DNA from: JAHCHG01 sp041394845
GTDB taxonomy: Bacteria > Acidobacteriota > Blastocatellia > Pyrinomonadales > Pyrinomonadaceae
Length of the DNA: 64,000 bases
Direction: 5' to 3'
Assembly (NCBI GenBank): GCA_041394845.1
Contig: JAWKHL010000002.1
Span: forward strand, 1 to 64,000
In this document: positions 7,946 through 15,911 of the stretch, piece after piece
How the letters are laid out: each line of letters starts with the position of its first letter
Position numbering within the stretch: position 1 is the first letter of the stretch
The notes under the pieces: model-generated
The model's input: the letters and a program-made list of their open reading frames with translations, nothing else
Database searches by the model: none
What the model was told of the DNA's origin: nothing
Made by a program: the position numbers and the translations under genes

Positions 7946-8629
7946 TCAATGTACTTGCCCGTCGAGATCGATCTGGCCGTCGTCGGGAAGCGCTTCTTCG
8001 GTCGGGGGAATTATTCTTTCCAAAGTCTGCTCCCAGGTCGGAATGGCGTTTCTCACCTTGTATTGGTACAAAAGGTCGAAGACGTCGCGCCGGAGGCAAA
8101 GCCAGGCGTTGTTGGGATAATAGATTTCCATCATATCTTTCCAGACCCCGACCGGCAGACGATATTTTGTTTCCTTCGTCCAGGAAATCTGTCCGACCTG
8201 TAGCATCCCGCTTATCCCGGCGTAAAAGATGGTCCCGCTGAACTGAAAAACGATTGGAATTTCGCCGTCTTCGAGAGCGGCAAAATACTTGGTGGCGGCG
8301 ATATTAAAATCGAACGTGCAATGAACCGGCAAATCGGCCACGATGCTGTCGGAAAAACCGGGAACCACGGTGTTGGTATGAGTCCAGAGCATCGTTCGCA
8401 ATGTCTGGCTCCAACGCCCCGGCTCGTCAAACAGATCCCGCAGACGCTTTTGTTCATCGGGGCTGTAGCGGCGGCGGGTCGCTTCGATCTGGATCTGGCA
8501 TTGCAATACGATCGTGTGAATCGCCTGTTCGGGTTTGGTATTGTCAATTTTCAGTTTGAAGATCATCTGCGGGTCCGCCGCATATCGCAGAGGTTCGGCG
8601 CCCACGATTTCAAAATTCAGATCCGGCAT
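7946..8629 (-). CDS. Hydrogenase-cluster protein, resembles DUF6084
   Basis: A 227-residue protein starting MPDLNFEIVGAEPLRYAADPQM. The ATG at 8629 is preferred over an upstream TTG. The N-terminal half reads like a beta-sandwich typical of proteins that compare an input with an expected field (FKLKIDNT, HTIVLQCQIQIEATRRRY). The middle holds VHCTFDFNIAATKYF and the C-terminal half is rich in aromatic residues (SWTKETKYRLPVGVWKDMM). I recall this as the DUF6084 family that accompanies actinobacterial-type hydrogenases, from memory and unchecked. No enzyme motif is visible. It is 44 bp downstream of the DUF5947-like gene and 7 bp upstream of the 362-residue gene. Confidence 0.75.
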   Translation of the reverse strand: MPDLNFEIVGAEPLRYAADPQMIFKLKIDNTKPEQAIHTIVLQCQIQIEATRRRYSPDEQKRLRDLFDEPGRWSQTLRTMLWTHTNTVVPGFSDSIVADLPVHCTFDFNIAATKYFAALEDGEIPIVFQFSGTIFYAGISGMLQVGQISWTKETKYRLPVGVWKDMMEIYYPNNAWLCLRRDVFDLLYQYKVRNAIPTWEQTLERIIPPTEEALPDDGQIDLDGQVH

Positions 8630-8673
8630 AAGCAAACAGGTAAAAGACAAAAGAGAGGGTTAATGTTTGTCTC

Positions 8674-9294
8674 TTACTTTTCCACCCTCGCTTGTTTTTT
8701 CAGTTCCGTAAAAAATTTGGTGATCTCCTCCCACACCTCCGAACCGCCTCCCAGTCCCTGCCAGTAAGCCCGGATCAAACCGGTCAATTCGTAGCATTTA
8801 TCGATCGGAGCGATGAAATGCTGGGGATCGTCCTTTTTAACCCGGTTGACCAGCAACGCTTCGGTGTCCTCTTCCAAACTTTTGAGAACCGGATTCGCCT
8901 CGGTTATCTCGTTCCACGATTCAAGCGGCAGAAGCGATTCGGTCGGCCCGGCCGGACTCGGGTAAAAGGCCACCACCCGACCGACCGAACCGCTGTAAAA
9001 AAAGAAGGCCATATTGATCGGGATCAAAAGGCTCTCCCAACCGGCGTCGGTCATTTTGAAATCTTTGAGAAAGCGAATCGAACGCGGAATCCGGCGGTAT
9101 TTACCGTCGCCGGTGAAAAACAGCATCGAACAGGCTTCACAGGAACAGACGATCGCACGACTGACCGGATCGATCAGATGCTGGTGCATCCGACCGAGTT
9201 CAACCTTGCACAACTCGCATTTTTCCGCCGGCTTTCGTTCGCGGATAAAACTCCTCAATTTTGTAAAAGCATTGTTGCGCTGCGATAAATACAT
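8674..9294 (-). CDS. Hydrogenase-cluster protein, resembles DUF5947, with four cysteines
   Basis: A 206-residue protein. Its N-terminal third has a CELCKVEL motif (C26, C29) and then CSCEACSMLFF (about 50-60), enough Cys to hold a zinc or Fe-S site, next to HQH at 37-39. The rest is soluble, with conserved-looking aromatic stretches such as PINMAFFFYSGSVGRVVAFYPSP. I recall DUF5947 proteins as regular neighbours of group 1h hydrogenases; this is from memory. The Cys content makes a metal-chaperone or electron-transfer role possible. A heptad-type hairpin lies in the 79-bp gap to the HhyE-like gene upstream. Confidence 0.75.
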   Translation of the reverse strand: MYLSQRNNAFTKLRSFIRERKPAEKCELCKVELGRMHQHLIDPVSRAIVCSCEACSMLFFTGDGKYRRIPRSIRFLKDFKMTDAGWESLLIPINMAFFFYSGSVGRVVAFYPSPAGPTESLLPLESWNEITEANPVLKSLEEDTEALLVNRVKKDDPQHFIAPIDKCYELTGLIRAYWQGLGGGSEVWEEITKFFTELKKQARVEK

Positions 9295-9299
9295 AAGAA

Positions 9300-9368
9300 G
9301 ATTTCAAATTTAAGATTTCAGACCGCTAATTCCGGATTTCGTTTTCTGAAATTTGAGATCTGAGATCA
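9300..9368. repeat. Heptad inverted repeat between hhyE-like and DUF5947-like genes
   Basis: Arms at 9300-9321 (GATTTCAAATTTAAGATTTC type) and 9347-9368 are imperfect inverse copies in degenerate heptads, around a 25-nt spacer. The transcript would fold into a long hairpin between two operon genes. Confidence 0.65.
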
Positions 9369-9373
9369 GTTTT

Positions 9374-10246
9374 TCAGCCCGGCAAAGCGATTCTGGCCTG
9401 CCCTTTTTCGACCAAGAGCGGGAACGGTTCAAGATAGAGATCCGGTTTGTCCAAACCGCGTCCGGCCCGCATCACGTCAAACCGGCCCTGACACGACGAA
9501 CAGATCAGAGCCGTTTGATTCATTGAAGAATTCTGCATGGTGTTCCCGCATTCGGGACAAATATGGTTGTAAGCGTAAAACGTCTCGCCGATCCGGCAGA
9601 AAATGACCGGTCGCTCGGAAACTTCGATCGTCTTGACCGCCCCGTCGGCGATCGAGACCAATCCGTCCACTTTCTTCCAGCCGTCGTCCCTCGCGGCCCC
9701 GTTCTTTCCGGGCGCTTTTTCTATCTGGATAAATGGCGAAAGGGGGTTTTCCTCGACCACGCCCTCCACATAAAGGGCGGTTATGTCCGGCGCGAATTCG
9801 TAGATCGCTTCCTCAATTGCCAGTTTCAGAGTCATCGCCGACGAGGCGCATCCGTCGCAGCTTCCCCGCAGTTTGAGCCGGACGGCTCCCTCGCCGGAAA
9901 TGTCGAGCAGTTCGACGTTTCCCTTGTGCGATTGAAGATAAGGGCGGACCTTGTCGAGCGCTTTCATCACCCGGGTTCCGATATCAAGAGGATGCAGGCC
10001 GTAAAGCAATAACAGACTCTCCGCCATCTCGTCTTCGGCGATCCGGTCGATGATCTCGCCCCCCTTCGGACCGCTTTCGTAGGCGATTTCCATGATCCGC
10101 TCGATGCCCGTGGCGTTCATTTCCATCAGGCATTGCATCAATTCGACCGCACTGGCCCGCACGTTCGGATCGGCCGAAGTTTCAATCGTATCAACCAATT
10201 CCTCGATCCTCTGGAGGCGCTGTTGAAATTCCTTTTTATCAGACAT
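9374..10246 (-). CDS. NifU-domain/Rieske-like electron-transfer protein (HhyE-like)
   Basis: A 290-residue two-domain protein directly after hhyL. An N-terminal helical region (1-95) leads into a NifU C-terminal domain (about 96-165) with the cluster motif C130-DG-C133. A Rieske-like domain follows (about 190-290), but the canonical Cys-x-His and Cys-x2-His pairs are replaced by C230-PE-C233 and C249-SS-C252, with H228 nearby. In Mycobacterium the equivalent position holds HhyE, thought to carry electrons from the hydrogenase to the respiratory chain. Here the all-Cys site could be a rubredoxin-like iron site, a [2Fe-2S] cluster or structural zinc. The ATG at 10246 is chosen over a TTG six bases upstream. 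Confidence 0.85.
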   Translation of the reverse strand: MSDKKEFQQRLQRIEELVDTIETSADPNVRASAVELMQCLMEMNATGIERIMEIAYESGPKGGEIIDRIAEDEMAESLLLLYGLHPLDIGTRVMKALDKVRPYLQSHKGNVELLDISGEGAVRLKLRGSCDGCASSAMTLKLAIEEAIYEFAPDITALYVEGVVEENPLSPFIQIEKAPGKNGAARDDGWKKVDGLVSIADGAVKTIEVSERPVIFCRIGETFYAYNHICPECGNTMQNSSMNQTALICSSCQGRFDVMRAGRGLDKPDLYLEPFPLLVEKGQARIALPG

Positions 10247-10256
10247 AAGCAATATA

Positions 10257-10324
10257 AAAACAGATTACACGGAATTTCTGGATTATATCAGAATCTGAGT
10301 TAGGCAGTCCGCGTAATCTGTTTT
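10257..10324. other. Intercistronic hairpin between hhyL and the HhyE-like gene
   Basis: A 16-bp inverted repeat with one mismatch (10257-10272 with 10309-10324, ending in A4/T4) lies in the 97-bp gap. In the minus-strand transcript the stem is followed by TATATTGC rather than a U-tract. It may slow transcription or protect the 3' end of the hhySL message, giving more structural subunit than downstream product; this is inference. Confidence 0.6.
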
Positions 10325-10343
10325 CTTGTTTTCCTCCCGCGGC

Positions 10344-12128
10344 TCAAACCTGCGTACCGAACATCGGGGAATGATGTTGTTCGATCAGTTTTCCTCCACT
10401 GTGGTACATATGGACACCACATGGCAGACACGGGTCGAAACTTCTGACGGCGCGCATAATATCAATGCCTTTGAAGTTGTCCGGGCCGTTTTCCTCGAAG
10501 ATCGGCGTTCCCTGCACCGCATCTTCATATGGTCCGGGGGTTCCGTAAACGTCGCGCGGATTGGCATTCCACGGCGTCGGCGGATACGGGTGATAGTTGG
10601 CGATCTTGCCGTCGCGGATGACGACGTGATGCGACAGAACGCCGCGGACCGCCTCGTGAAATCCGCAGCCGATGGCTTCGTCCGGGACTTTGAAATCGGT
10701 CCAGGTTTCCGTCCTTCCGGCGTGCAGCTCGTTCATCGCCTGTTCGCAGAAATACAAAGCACAGGCGGCGGCATAGGCTTGAAAATAGGTCCGGGCCCGG
10801 TCGCGTTCGATGGCGTTCGACCATTTCGGCACCTTCCATTCGAATTCGACCTCGGGCTTGGTCGCCGACTTCGGCAGATAGATCTTGACGCTGTTGCCGG
10901 TCGCCTTGACGTAACCGATGTCAACAAGGCCGGCCAGAGCCGTCGCAAATAAACGGGCGAAGGCTCCGCCGCCGGTGTCGAGAGCGAGATTCTTCCTGTC
11001 GCTCTGCTCGCCTTCGTGGAACCAGCGGGGCGACATCACCCAGGTGTAATTACCGTCAAAATCGCGTTTCTGCGGTTTCGGGATGGTGGTTTGATTCCAC
11101 GGATGATTCTGGTCGATCTTGTTGCCGAGCGGATCTTCCTTGACGAAGGTTTCGGAATTTTCCCACCCTTCGTAATAGGAACTTCCCAGAAGAATCCGCA
11201 TATTGACATTGATGTCCACCAGATCCGTCGTCACCAGTTGACCGTCAACCACGACGCCCGGCGTCACATACATGGCCCGGCCCCAATCCGACATGTTTTG
11301 ATATTTGTAATCGCAGATATCCGGATTGTTGAACGATCCCCAGCAACCGAGCAGGATGCGGCGGCGACCGACTTCTTCGTAACCGGGCAGGGCCTCGTAG
11401 AAGAAGTCAAACAGATCGTCGTGAAGCGGGACGCATTTCTTCATGAACTCGACGTACCGCATCAGGCGAACCAGATAATCCGTAAACAGCTGAACGGTCG
11501 GAACCGTTCCGACGCCGCCCGGATAAAGGGTCGAAGGATGGACGTGTTTGCCCTCCATCAAGCAGAACATCTCTCGCGTATAGCGGCTCGTCTCCAGCGC
11601 CTCGCGGTAGAACTCGCCGGTAAACGGATTAAGGGCGGTCATAATGTCGGAGATCTTTTTATAACCGTGTTTATCGGCGTTCGGAGCATCGGTGTGAGTG
11701 GCTTTTTCCCAAACGCTCGGGTTGGTCTCCTTGACCATCTGTTCGCAAAAATCGACGCCCACCAGATTGTCCTGAAAAATGTTGTGGTCGAAGATATATT
11801 CGGCCGCCTCGCCGAGGTTGATGATCCATTCGCCGAGCGGCGGGGGATGAATGCCGAAAGCCATATTCTGCGCATAGGTCGCGCAGGTGGCGTGATTGTC
11901 CCCGCAGATACCGCAGATCCGGCTGGTGATAAAATGGGCGTCGCGCGGGTCCTTGCCCTTCATAAAGATCGAATAGCCGCGAAAGATCGACGAGGTGCTG
12001 TGGCATTCCACCACCTCTCTGTTCTCAAAATCAATTTTCGTATAAATACCGAGACTTCCGACGATCCGGGTGATCGGGTCCCAATTCATCTCGACAAGTT
12101 TTCTTTCCGTTTCTGTTGCTGTCGTCAT
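10344..12128 (-). CDS. hhyL: Group 1h [NiFe]-hydrogenase large subunit
   Basis: Catalytic subunit that holds the NiFe(CN)2CO site and oxidises H2, including at atmospheric level in characterised group 1h enzymes. The 594 residues show the N-terminal site RICGICGDNH (R70-H79; C72, C75) and the C-terminal site DPCLPCGVH (D565-H573; C567, C570). A 21-residue tail after His573 is the substrate of the maturation protease. The long length and the many Trp/Tyr-rich inserts fit the actinobacterial-type clade rather than standard groups 1a-1d. An AAGGAG site precedes the ATG, 18 bp after hhyS. No transmembrane segment is present. The enzyme is expected on the cytoplasmic side. Confidence 0.95.
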   Translation of the reverse strand: MTTATETERKLVEMNWDPITRIVGSLGIYTKIDFENREVVECHSTSSIFRGYSIFMKGKDPRDAHFITSRICGICGDNHATCATYAQNMAFGIHPPPLGEWIINLGEAAEYIFDHNIFQDNLVGVDFCEQMVKETNPSVWEKATHTDAPNADKHGYKKISDIMTALNPFTGEFYREALETSRYTREMFCLMEGKHVHPSTLYPGGVGTVPTVQLFTDYLVRLMRYVEFMKKCVPLHDDLFDFFYEALPGYEEVGRRRILLGCWGSFNNPDICDYKYQNMSDWGRAMYVTPGVVVDGQLVTTDLVDINVNMRILLGSSYYEGWENSETFVKEDPLGNKIDQNHPWNQTTIPKPQKRDFDGNYTWVMSPRWFHEGEQSDRKNLALDTGGGAFARLFATALAGLVDIGYVKATGNSVKIYLPKSATKPEVEFEWKVPKWSNAIERDRARTYFQAYAAACALYFCEQAMNELHAGRTETWTDFKVPDEAIGCGFHEAVRGVLSHHVVIRDGKIANYHPYPPTPWNANPRDVYGTPGPYEDAVQGTPIFEENGPDNFKGIDIMRAVRSFDPCLPCGVHMYHSGGKLIEQHHSPMFGTQV

Positions 12129-12146
12129 TGCCGTTAGCTCCTTATC

Positions 12147-13208
12147 TTAATAATGTTTTGGCCGATAACCGGTGGTTAGCTCCGCGCGCGAATGACGCCA
12201 CTTCGGCTCTTTGTTCAAAGTGCTGTTGGTCATACTGCGCAGAGCGCTGATTCCCTTGCCGTAAAGACCGACCGCCGTCGAGGAGATTTTGGCTCCCGGC
12301 GGTTCGTCCATAAAGGGCATGAATTTGTCGGGAAATCCGGGCATCGTACAACCGATGCAGATCCCGCCGACGTTCGGGCAACCGCCGACGCCGCCCGTCC
12401 AGCCGCGTTTCGGAACGTTGCAATTGACGACCGGGCCCCAGCAACCCAGTTTGACTATGCATTTCGGCGAACCGTATTCTTCGGCAAAATCGCCCTGTTC
12501 GTAATAACCGGCGCGGTCGCACCCTTCGTGCACCGTGGCTCCGAAGAGCCATTCGGGGCGGCCGACCTCATCGAGCGGAATCATCGGCGCCAGACCGCTC
12601 GCCTGATAAAGCAGATAAAGGACCGTTTCCATGAAATTATCCGGATGGACGGGACATCCCGGGACGTTGACGATCGGAATACCGGCCGCCGATTTCCAAT
12701 CCCAACCTAAATAATCCGCCAGCCCCATACAGCCAGTCGGATTGCCTTCCATGGCGTGAATTCCGCCGTAAGTCGCACAAGTTCCGATCGCGACCGCCGC
12801 CAGAGCCTTCGGCGCCAAACGGTCGATCCAATCGTTGGTGGGGATCGGTTGACCGGTGTCCGGATTGGTTCCGAGAGCCGCCCAGTAACCTTCGCCGCTG
12901 AGCTTCTCATTCGGGATCGAACCCTCGACGACCAGGACGAACGGGTCAAGTTCGCCCCTTTCGGCCTTATACCAATAATTCATAAATTCATCACCGTTCT
13001 CATAAGCCAACACCGGATTATGAAGGTGAACATTTGGGAGACCGGGAATCGCGCCTAATAGCACGTCTTCAATGCTCGGCTGAGTCGCATTCGTGACGGC
13101 GACCGAATCGCCGTCGCATCCCAACCCCGCGGTGATCCAAACGATATGGACATCGCTGACGGGCGGTTCTTTTTGTGTAACCCGACCATATGGAACTTCT
13201 TCTGCCAT
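12147..13208 (-). CDS. hhyS: Group 1h [NiFe]-hydrogenase small subunit
   Basis: Electron-relay subunit of 353 residues. There is no twin-arginine signal, so the enzyme should not be exported. The proximal cluster motif is GLGC31-DG-D34, where most [NiFe]-hydrogenases have Cys-x-x-Cys. An Asp at this position matches the 3Cys-1Asp proximal cluster known from the Ralstonia eutropha actinobacterial-type enzyme. Further cluster ligands sit in GTCATYGG, PGCPVHPD, HEGCDRAGYYEQGDFA, LGCWGPVVNC and GGICIGCTMPGFPD. A strong AAAGGAGG ribosome site lies 6 bases before the ATG, and the upstream 285-bp region holds the putative control sites. A close paralog is at 15912-16979. Confidence 0.95.
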   Translation of the reverse strand: MAEEVPYGRVTQKEPPVSDVHIVWITAGLGCDGDSVAVTNATQPSIEDVLLGAIPGLPNVHLHNPVLAYENGDEFMNYWYKAERGELDPFVLVVEGSIPNEKLSGEGYWAALGTNPDTGQPIPTNDWIDRLAPKALAAVAIGTCATYGGIHAMEGNPTGCMGLADYLGWDWKSAAGIPIVNVPGCPVHPDNFMETVLYLLYQASGLAPMIPLDEVGRPEWLFGATVHEGCDRAGYYEQGDFAEEYGSPKCIVKLGCWGPVVNCNVPKRGWTGGVGGCPNVGGICIGCTMPGFPDKFMPFMDEPPGAKISSTAVGLYGKGISALRSMTNSTLNKEPKWRHSRAELTTGYRPKHY

Positions 13209-13280
13209 CTTTTGCCTCCTTTACAAAATTTTAGACCTGGCAATAATTCATTTTCTAAATATTCAGTAGTTTTTTACAGA

Positions 13281-13308
13281 TTAATAGAGCCCAATTATCT
13301 GACATCAA
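13281..13308 (-). promoter_or_regulatory. Candidate sigma-70-type promoter of the hydrogenase operon
   Basis: On the minus strand TTGATG (13303-13308) is followed after 16 bp by TATTAA (13281-13286), about 70 bp before the hhyS start. The fit is only moderate and the region is AT-rich, so chance is possible. Its position just downstream of the paired direct repeats supports it. Confidence 0.35.
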
Positions 13309-13329
13309 TGGGGAAATTGATATTCGCAA

Positions 13330-13367
13330 ATCTACGTATTTTTCTCCGAACATCTACGTATTTTTCT
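13330..13367. promoter_or_regulatory. Two perfect 16-bp direct repeats upstream of hhyS
   Basis: ATCTACGTATTTTTCT occurs at 13330-13345 and again, identical, at 13352-13367: a 22-bp period, two turns of B-DNA, so both copies face the same side. Each contains the palindrome TACGTA. The pair ends about 22 bp upstream of the candidate -35 box, a position typical for activator sites. TACGTAT differs at one base from the TACYYMT heptamer bound by NarL-family regulators, and a NarL-family regulator is encoded immediately upstream. I take these as likely operator sites of that regulator; this is inference. Confidence 0.6.
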
Positions 13368-13395
13368 TGATTGAATGCTCTTTTAAGGAAAACTG

Positions 13396-13420
13396 CCGGG
13401 ATGATGGGTTTCATTCCCGG
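13396..13420. terminator. Weak hairpin downstream of the response-regulator gene
   Basis: CCGGGA (13396-13401) pairs with TCCCGG (13415-13420), extended by TGA/TCA past one bulge, with a short T4 run on the minus-strand side. A second weak stem (13465-13470 with 13482-13487) lies closer to the gene. Either could partly end the sensor operon before hhyS. Confidence 0.35.
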
Positions 13421-13493
13421 TTATCGGGCCAATCGCTGAGGTTCTCTGATTTGTTTTGACAAGTCCCGAACGATTTTTAATTTCGGGTCGGGG

Positions 13494-14153
13494 CTATTCC
13501 ATCGAAATAATTCCCCGCCGGATCGCGTAGCGGGTCAGTTCGGCCTGATTGTGAATGTCGAGTTTGTTCATCAGGTTCGAACGATGGGTCTCCGCCGTCC
13601 GGACGCTGATTCCCAGACGTTCGGCGATTTCATTGTTGGTCAACCCCTCGGCCGTCAGATGAAAAACCTCCCGTTCCCTGGTGGTCAGGGTTTCGTATTT
13701 GTCGGTGGTCTTGGCCTTGATCATCTGTTCGTAAACATCGATCGCCCGGTCCGACAGCGAAGGGCTCAGATACCGATGGCCTTTTTTCACCTCGCGAATG
13801 GCCTGGATCAAATCAAATGAACCCTCATCCTTGAGAACGTAGCCGGCAACGCCGTTCGACAGCGCCTCCAGCACAAATCCCTCATCGTCATACATGGAAA
13901 GAATTATGACTTTGGTTTTCGAAGCCTGTTTGTTGAGTTGGCGGGCCACCTCCAATCCGTTGATGCCCGGCATCATCAGATCCAAAACGACGACATCGGG
14001 GCTAAGATCGGTGACCAGTTCCAACGCCTTGAGACCGTCAACCGTTTTGCCGATCACATTAAAATCGGTCTCTGCATCGAGAAGGGCGTGCAGTCCTTCC
14101 AAAACGATGCGGTGATCATCCGCCAGTACTATCGAAGTCGCTTCTTTTTTCAT
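13494..14153 (-). CDS. NarL/FixJ-family response regulator
   Basis: A 219-residue two-domain regulator. The receiver domain (1-125) has the acidic pair D12/D13, the phospho-acceptor D58 in VVLDLMMPG, and the switch/lysine region YVLKDEG. The C-terminal LuxR-type helix-turn-helix (about 153-215) has the signature LTTREREVFHLTAEGLTNNEIAERLG. It is encoded 25 bp after the histidine kinase and 285 bp upstream of hhyS in the same direction, so control of the hydrogenase operon is the simplest hypothesis. The paired direct repeats at 13330-13367 are candidate targets. No odd residues. Confidence 0.93.
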   Translation of the reverse strand: MKKEATSIVLADDHRIVLEGLHALLDAETDFNVIGKTVDGLKALELVTDLSPDVVVLDLMMPGINGLEVARQLNKQASKTKVIILSMYDDEGFVLEALSNGVAGYVLKDEGSFDLIQAIREVKKGHRYLSPSLSDRAIDVYEQMIKAKTTDKYETLTTREREVFHLTAEGLTNNEIAERLGISVRTAETHRSNLMNKLDIHNQAELTRYAIRRGIISME

Positions 14154-14178
14154 ACGGAAGTTTTTCGGATTTTAATGC

Positions 14179-15804
14179 CTACTTCAAAATTTTTTCAAGC
14201 TCCCATTTGACCGTCAGGTGCGTTCCGTCCGAATTCGACCTGATCTGGAAAACCCCGCCCGACAACAAAGCCCGCTCCCTCATTCCGGTCAAGCCGTTGG
14301 ATTGGCTGTCGGCAAAAACCGTCTCGACATCAAAGCCTTTTCCGCTATCATCTATCTCGATGGTCAGCGTTCTCTCATTGGCCCAAATATGAACCAAGGC
14401 CTCTTTCGAATCGGAATGCCGGGCGACGTTGGTCAGGCCCTCCTGAACAATGCGGAAGGCGGCCGTTTCCAGTTCCGGATCGAAACGGATTCCCTCGATT
14501 CCCGAATGCCGGAAATCGACCTCGACCTGTGTTTGAAGGGTATAAGCCCGAAAATGCCTTAGCAGAGCCGACAGCAGACCCAGATGATCGAGCGTCGCGG
14601 GGCGCAAATCGAGCGACAGTTCGCGCGTCCGGATTAGGATCTCATTGACCAGACTCTGCGCTTCGTCCAAACGGGTTTTGGCCTCTTCCTGAGGAAGCCG
14701 GGCGAGCATCTCCAGTTTCAGTTTCAGCCCCGTCAGGATCTGGCCGATCTGGTCGTGAAGTTCCAGCGCGATGGAACGCCGCTCGGCCTCCTGAACCTTG
14801 ATCAGGCGACGCGACAAGACCCTCATCCGCTCGGCGTAATCGCGCAATGCCTGTTCGTTTTTCTTGCGTTTGGTAATGTCCCGGATGACGGCGATGACCA
14901 GATCGCCCGACTCCATCTTGACCGGGCTGAGCATTATTTCAACCGGAAATTCGCTGTTGTCCTTGCGCCGGCCGTGAAGCAAAAGGCCGGCCCCCATCGG
15001 ACGCAGATGCGGGTCCCGGACGTATTTGTCGCGATGGGCCTGGTGGCGTTGGCGAAAATGTTCGGGGATCAGCACCTCCACCGGTTTGCCCATCAGTTCC
15101 TTGGGTTTATAACCGAACATTCTTTCCACCTGAGCGTTGACGCGTTTGATCCTTCCCCTGGTATCGACCACGACCATCGTATCGGGCGCGTATTCAAAGA
15201 TCCCGCGAAGCATCTCCTCCTTGTTGCCGGCCTCTTCCTCCGCCCGTTTGAGTTCGGTGATGTCAAACCCGACCCCGTGAATGAACCACGGATGCCCGTC
15301 GGCGTGGCGAACCATCTTGACTTCGCATTGAAACCACATGGTCCGGCCGTCGCGGGTCAGAACCCTGTAGATCGAATGCAGCGGTTCGCCCGTCAAAAAC
15401 ATCTGAGCCACTTCCGAACTCCAGCGCTCCTTATCTTCCGGATGAACGTGTTTGTACCAGCGGACCGGATCGTTGAGCCATTCTTCCTGAGTAAAGCCGA
15501 GGGTCTTTTCGATTTGCGGACTGACGTAGGCTTCGCCGAAATCCTTGTCAAAAAACGCTATGAAAACGACCGCCGGAATTTGTTCGACCAGAATCCGGTA
15601 AGTGTCGGTAACATCGGGCAGATCGTGGCCGAAATCCTTGTGAGAGATTTTTTTGTTGACCAGATCCGACGAAAAAAACACCTCCGCCAGTTGGGTCAAA
15701 ACTCCCTCCGATTCAAGCAGTTCCGTCGGCAGAGAGGTATCGGCGGACGACCATGAATGTCCGTTTTCCGATATTTTTTGTTCTCCTGAGGTCCGGGTTT
15801 TCAT
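14179..15804 (-). CDS. PAS-domain sensor histidine kinase (HisKA_3 type)
   Basis: A 541-residue cytoplasmic kinase without membrane segments. An N-terminal region (1-65) is followed by two PAS domains (about 66-190, with WFQCEVKMV and HGVGFDITELK; and about 200-315, with APDTMVVVD and RDITKRKK). The HisKA_3 dimerisation domain has the phospho-accepting H350 in LELHDQIGQ, and the HATPase domain has N-box TNVARHS and GLTGMRERALLSGG. The lack of a membrane anchor suggests that it senses an internal cue such as redox state, oxygen or a protein partner. It lies between an orphan hydrogenase small subunit (107 bp upstream) and its regulator (25 bp downstream), recalling the HoxJ kinase that works with regulatory hydrogenases. 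Confidence 0.92.
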   Translation of the reverse strand: MKTRTSGEQKISENGHSWSSADTSLPTELLESEGVLTQLAEVFFSSDLVNKKISHKDFGHDLPDVTDTYRILVEQIPAVVFIAFFDKDFGEAYVSPQIEKTLGFTQEEWLNDPVRWYKHVHPEDKERWSSEVAQMFLTGEPLHSIYRVLTRDGRTMWFQCEVKMVRHADGHPWFIHGVGFDITELKRAEEEAGNKEEMLRGIFEYAPDTMVVVDTRGRIKRVNAQVERMFGYKPKELMGKPVEVLIPEHFRQRHQAHRDKYVRDPHLRPMGAGLLLHGRRKDNSEFPVEIMLSPVKMESGDLVIAVIRDITKRKKNEQALRDYAERMRVLSRRLIKVQEAERRSIALELHDQIGQILTGLKLKLEMLARLPQEEAKTRLDEAQSLVNEILIRTRELSLDLRPATLDHLGLLSALLRHFRAYTLQTQVEVDFRHSGIEGIRFDPELETAAFRIVQEGLTNVARHSDSKEALVHIWANERTLTIEIDDSGKGFDVETVFADSQSNGLTGMRERALLSGGVFQIRSNSDGTHLTVKWELEKILK

Positions 15805-15911
15805 AAATCCTCAATCCACCAATTTTCAACGGGGAAAAAAGCCTGTCGAATCGGCGTCATCGGCGAAACTGCTTTTGCGTTCATCGCAGGGAAAAACAAT
15901 CGCCCGGCCGG

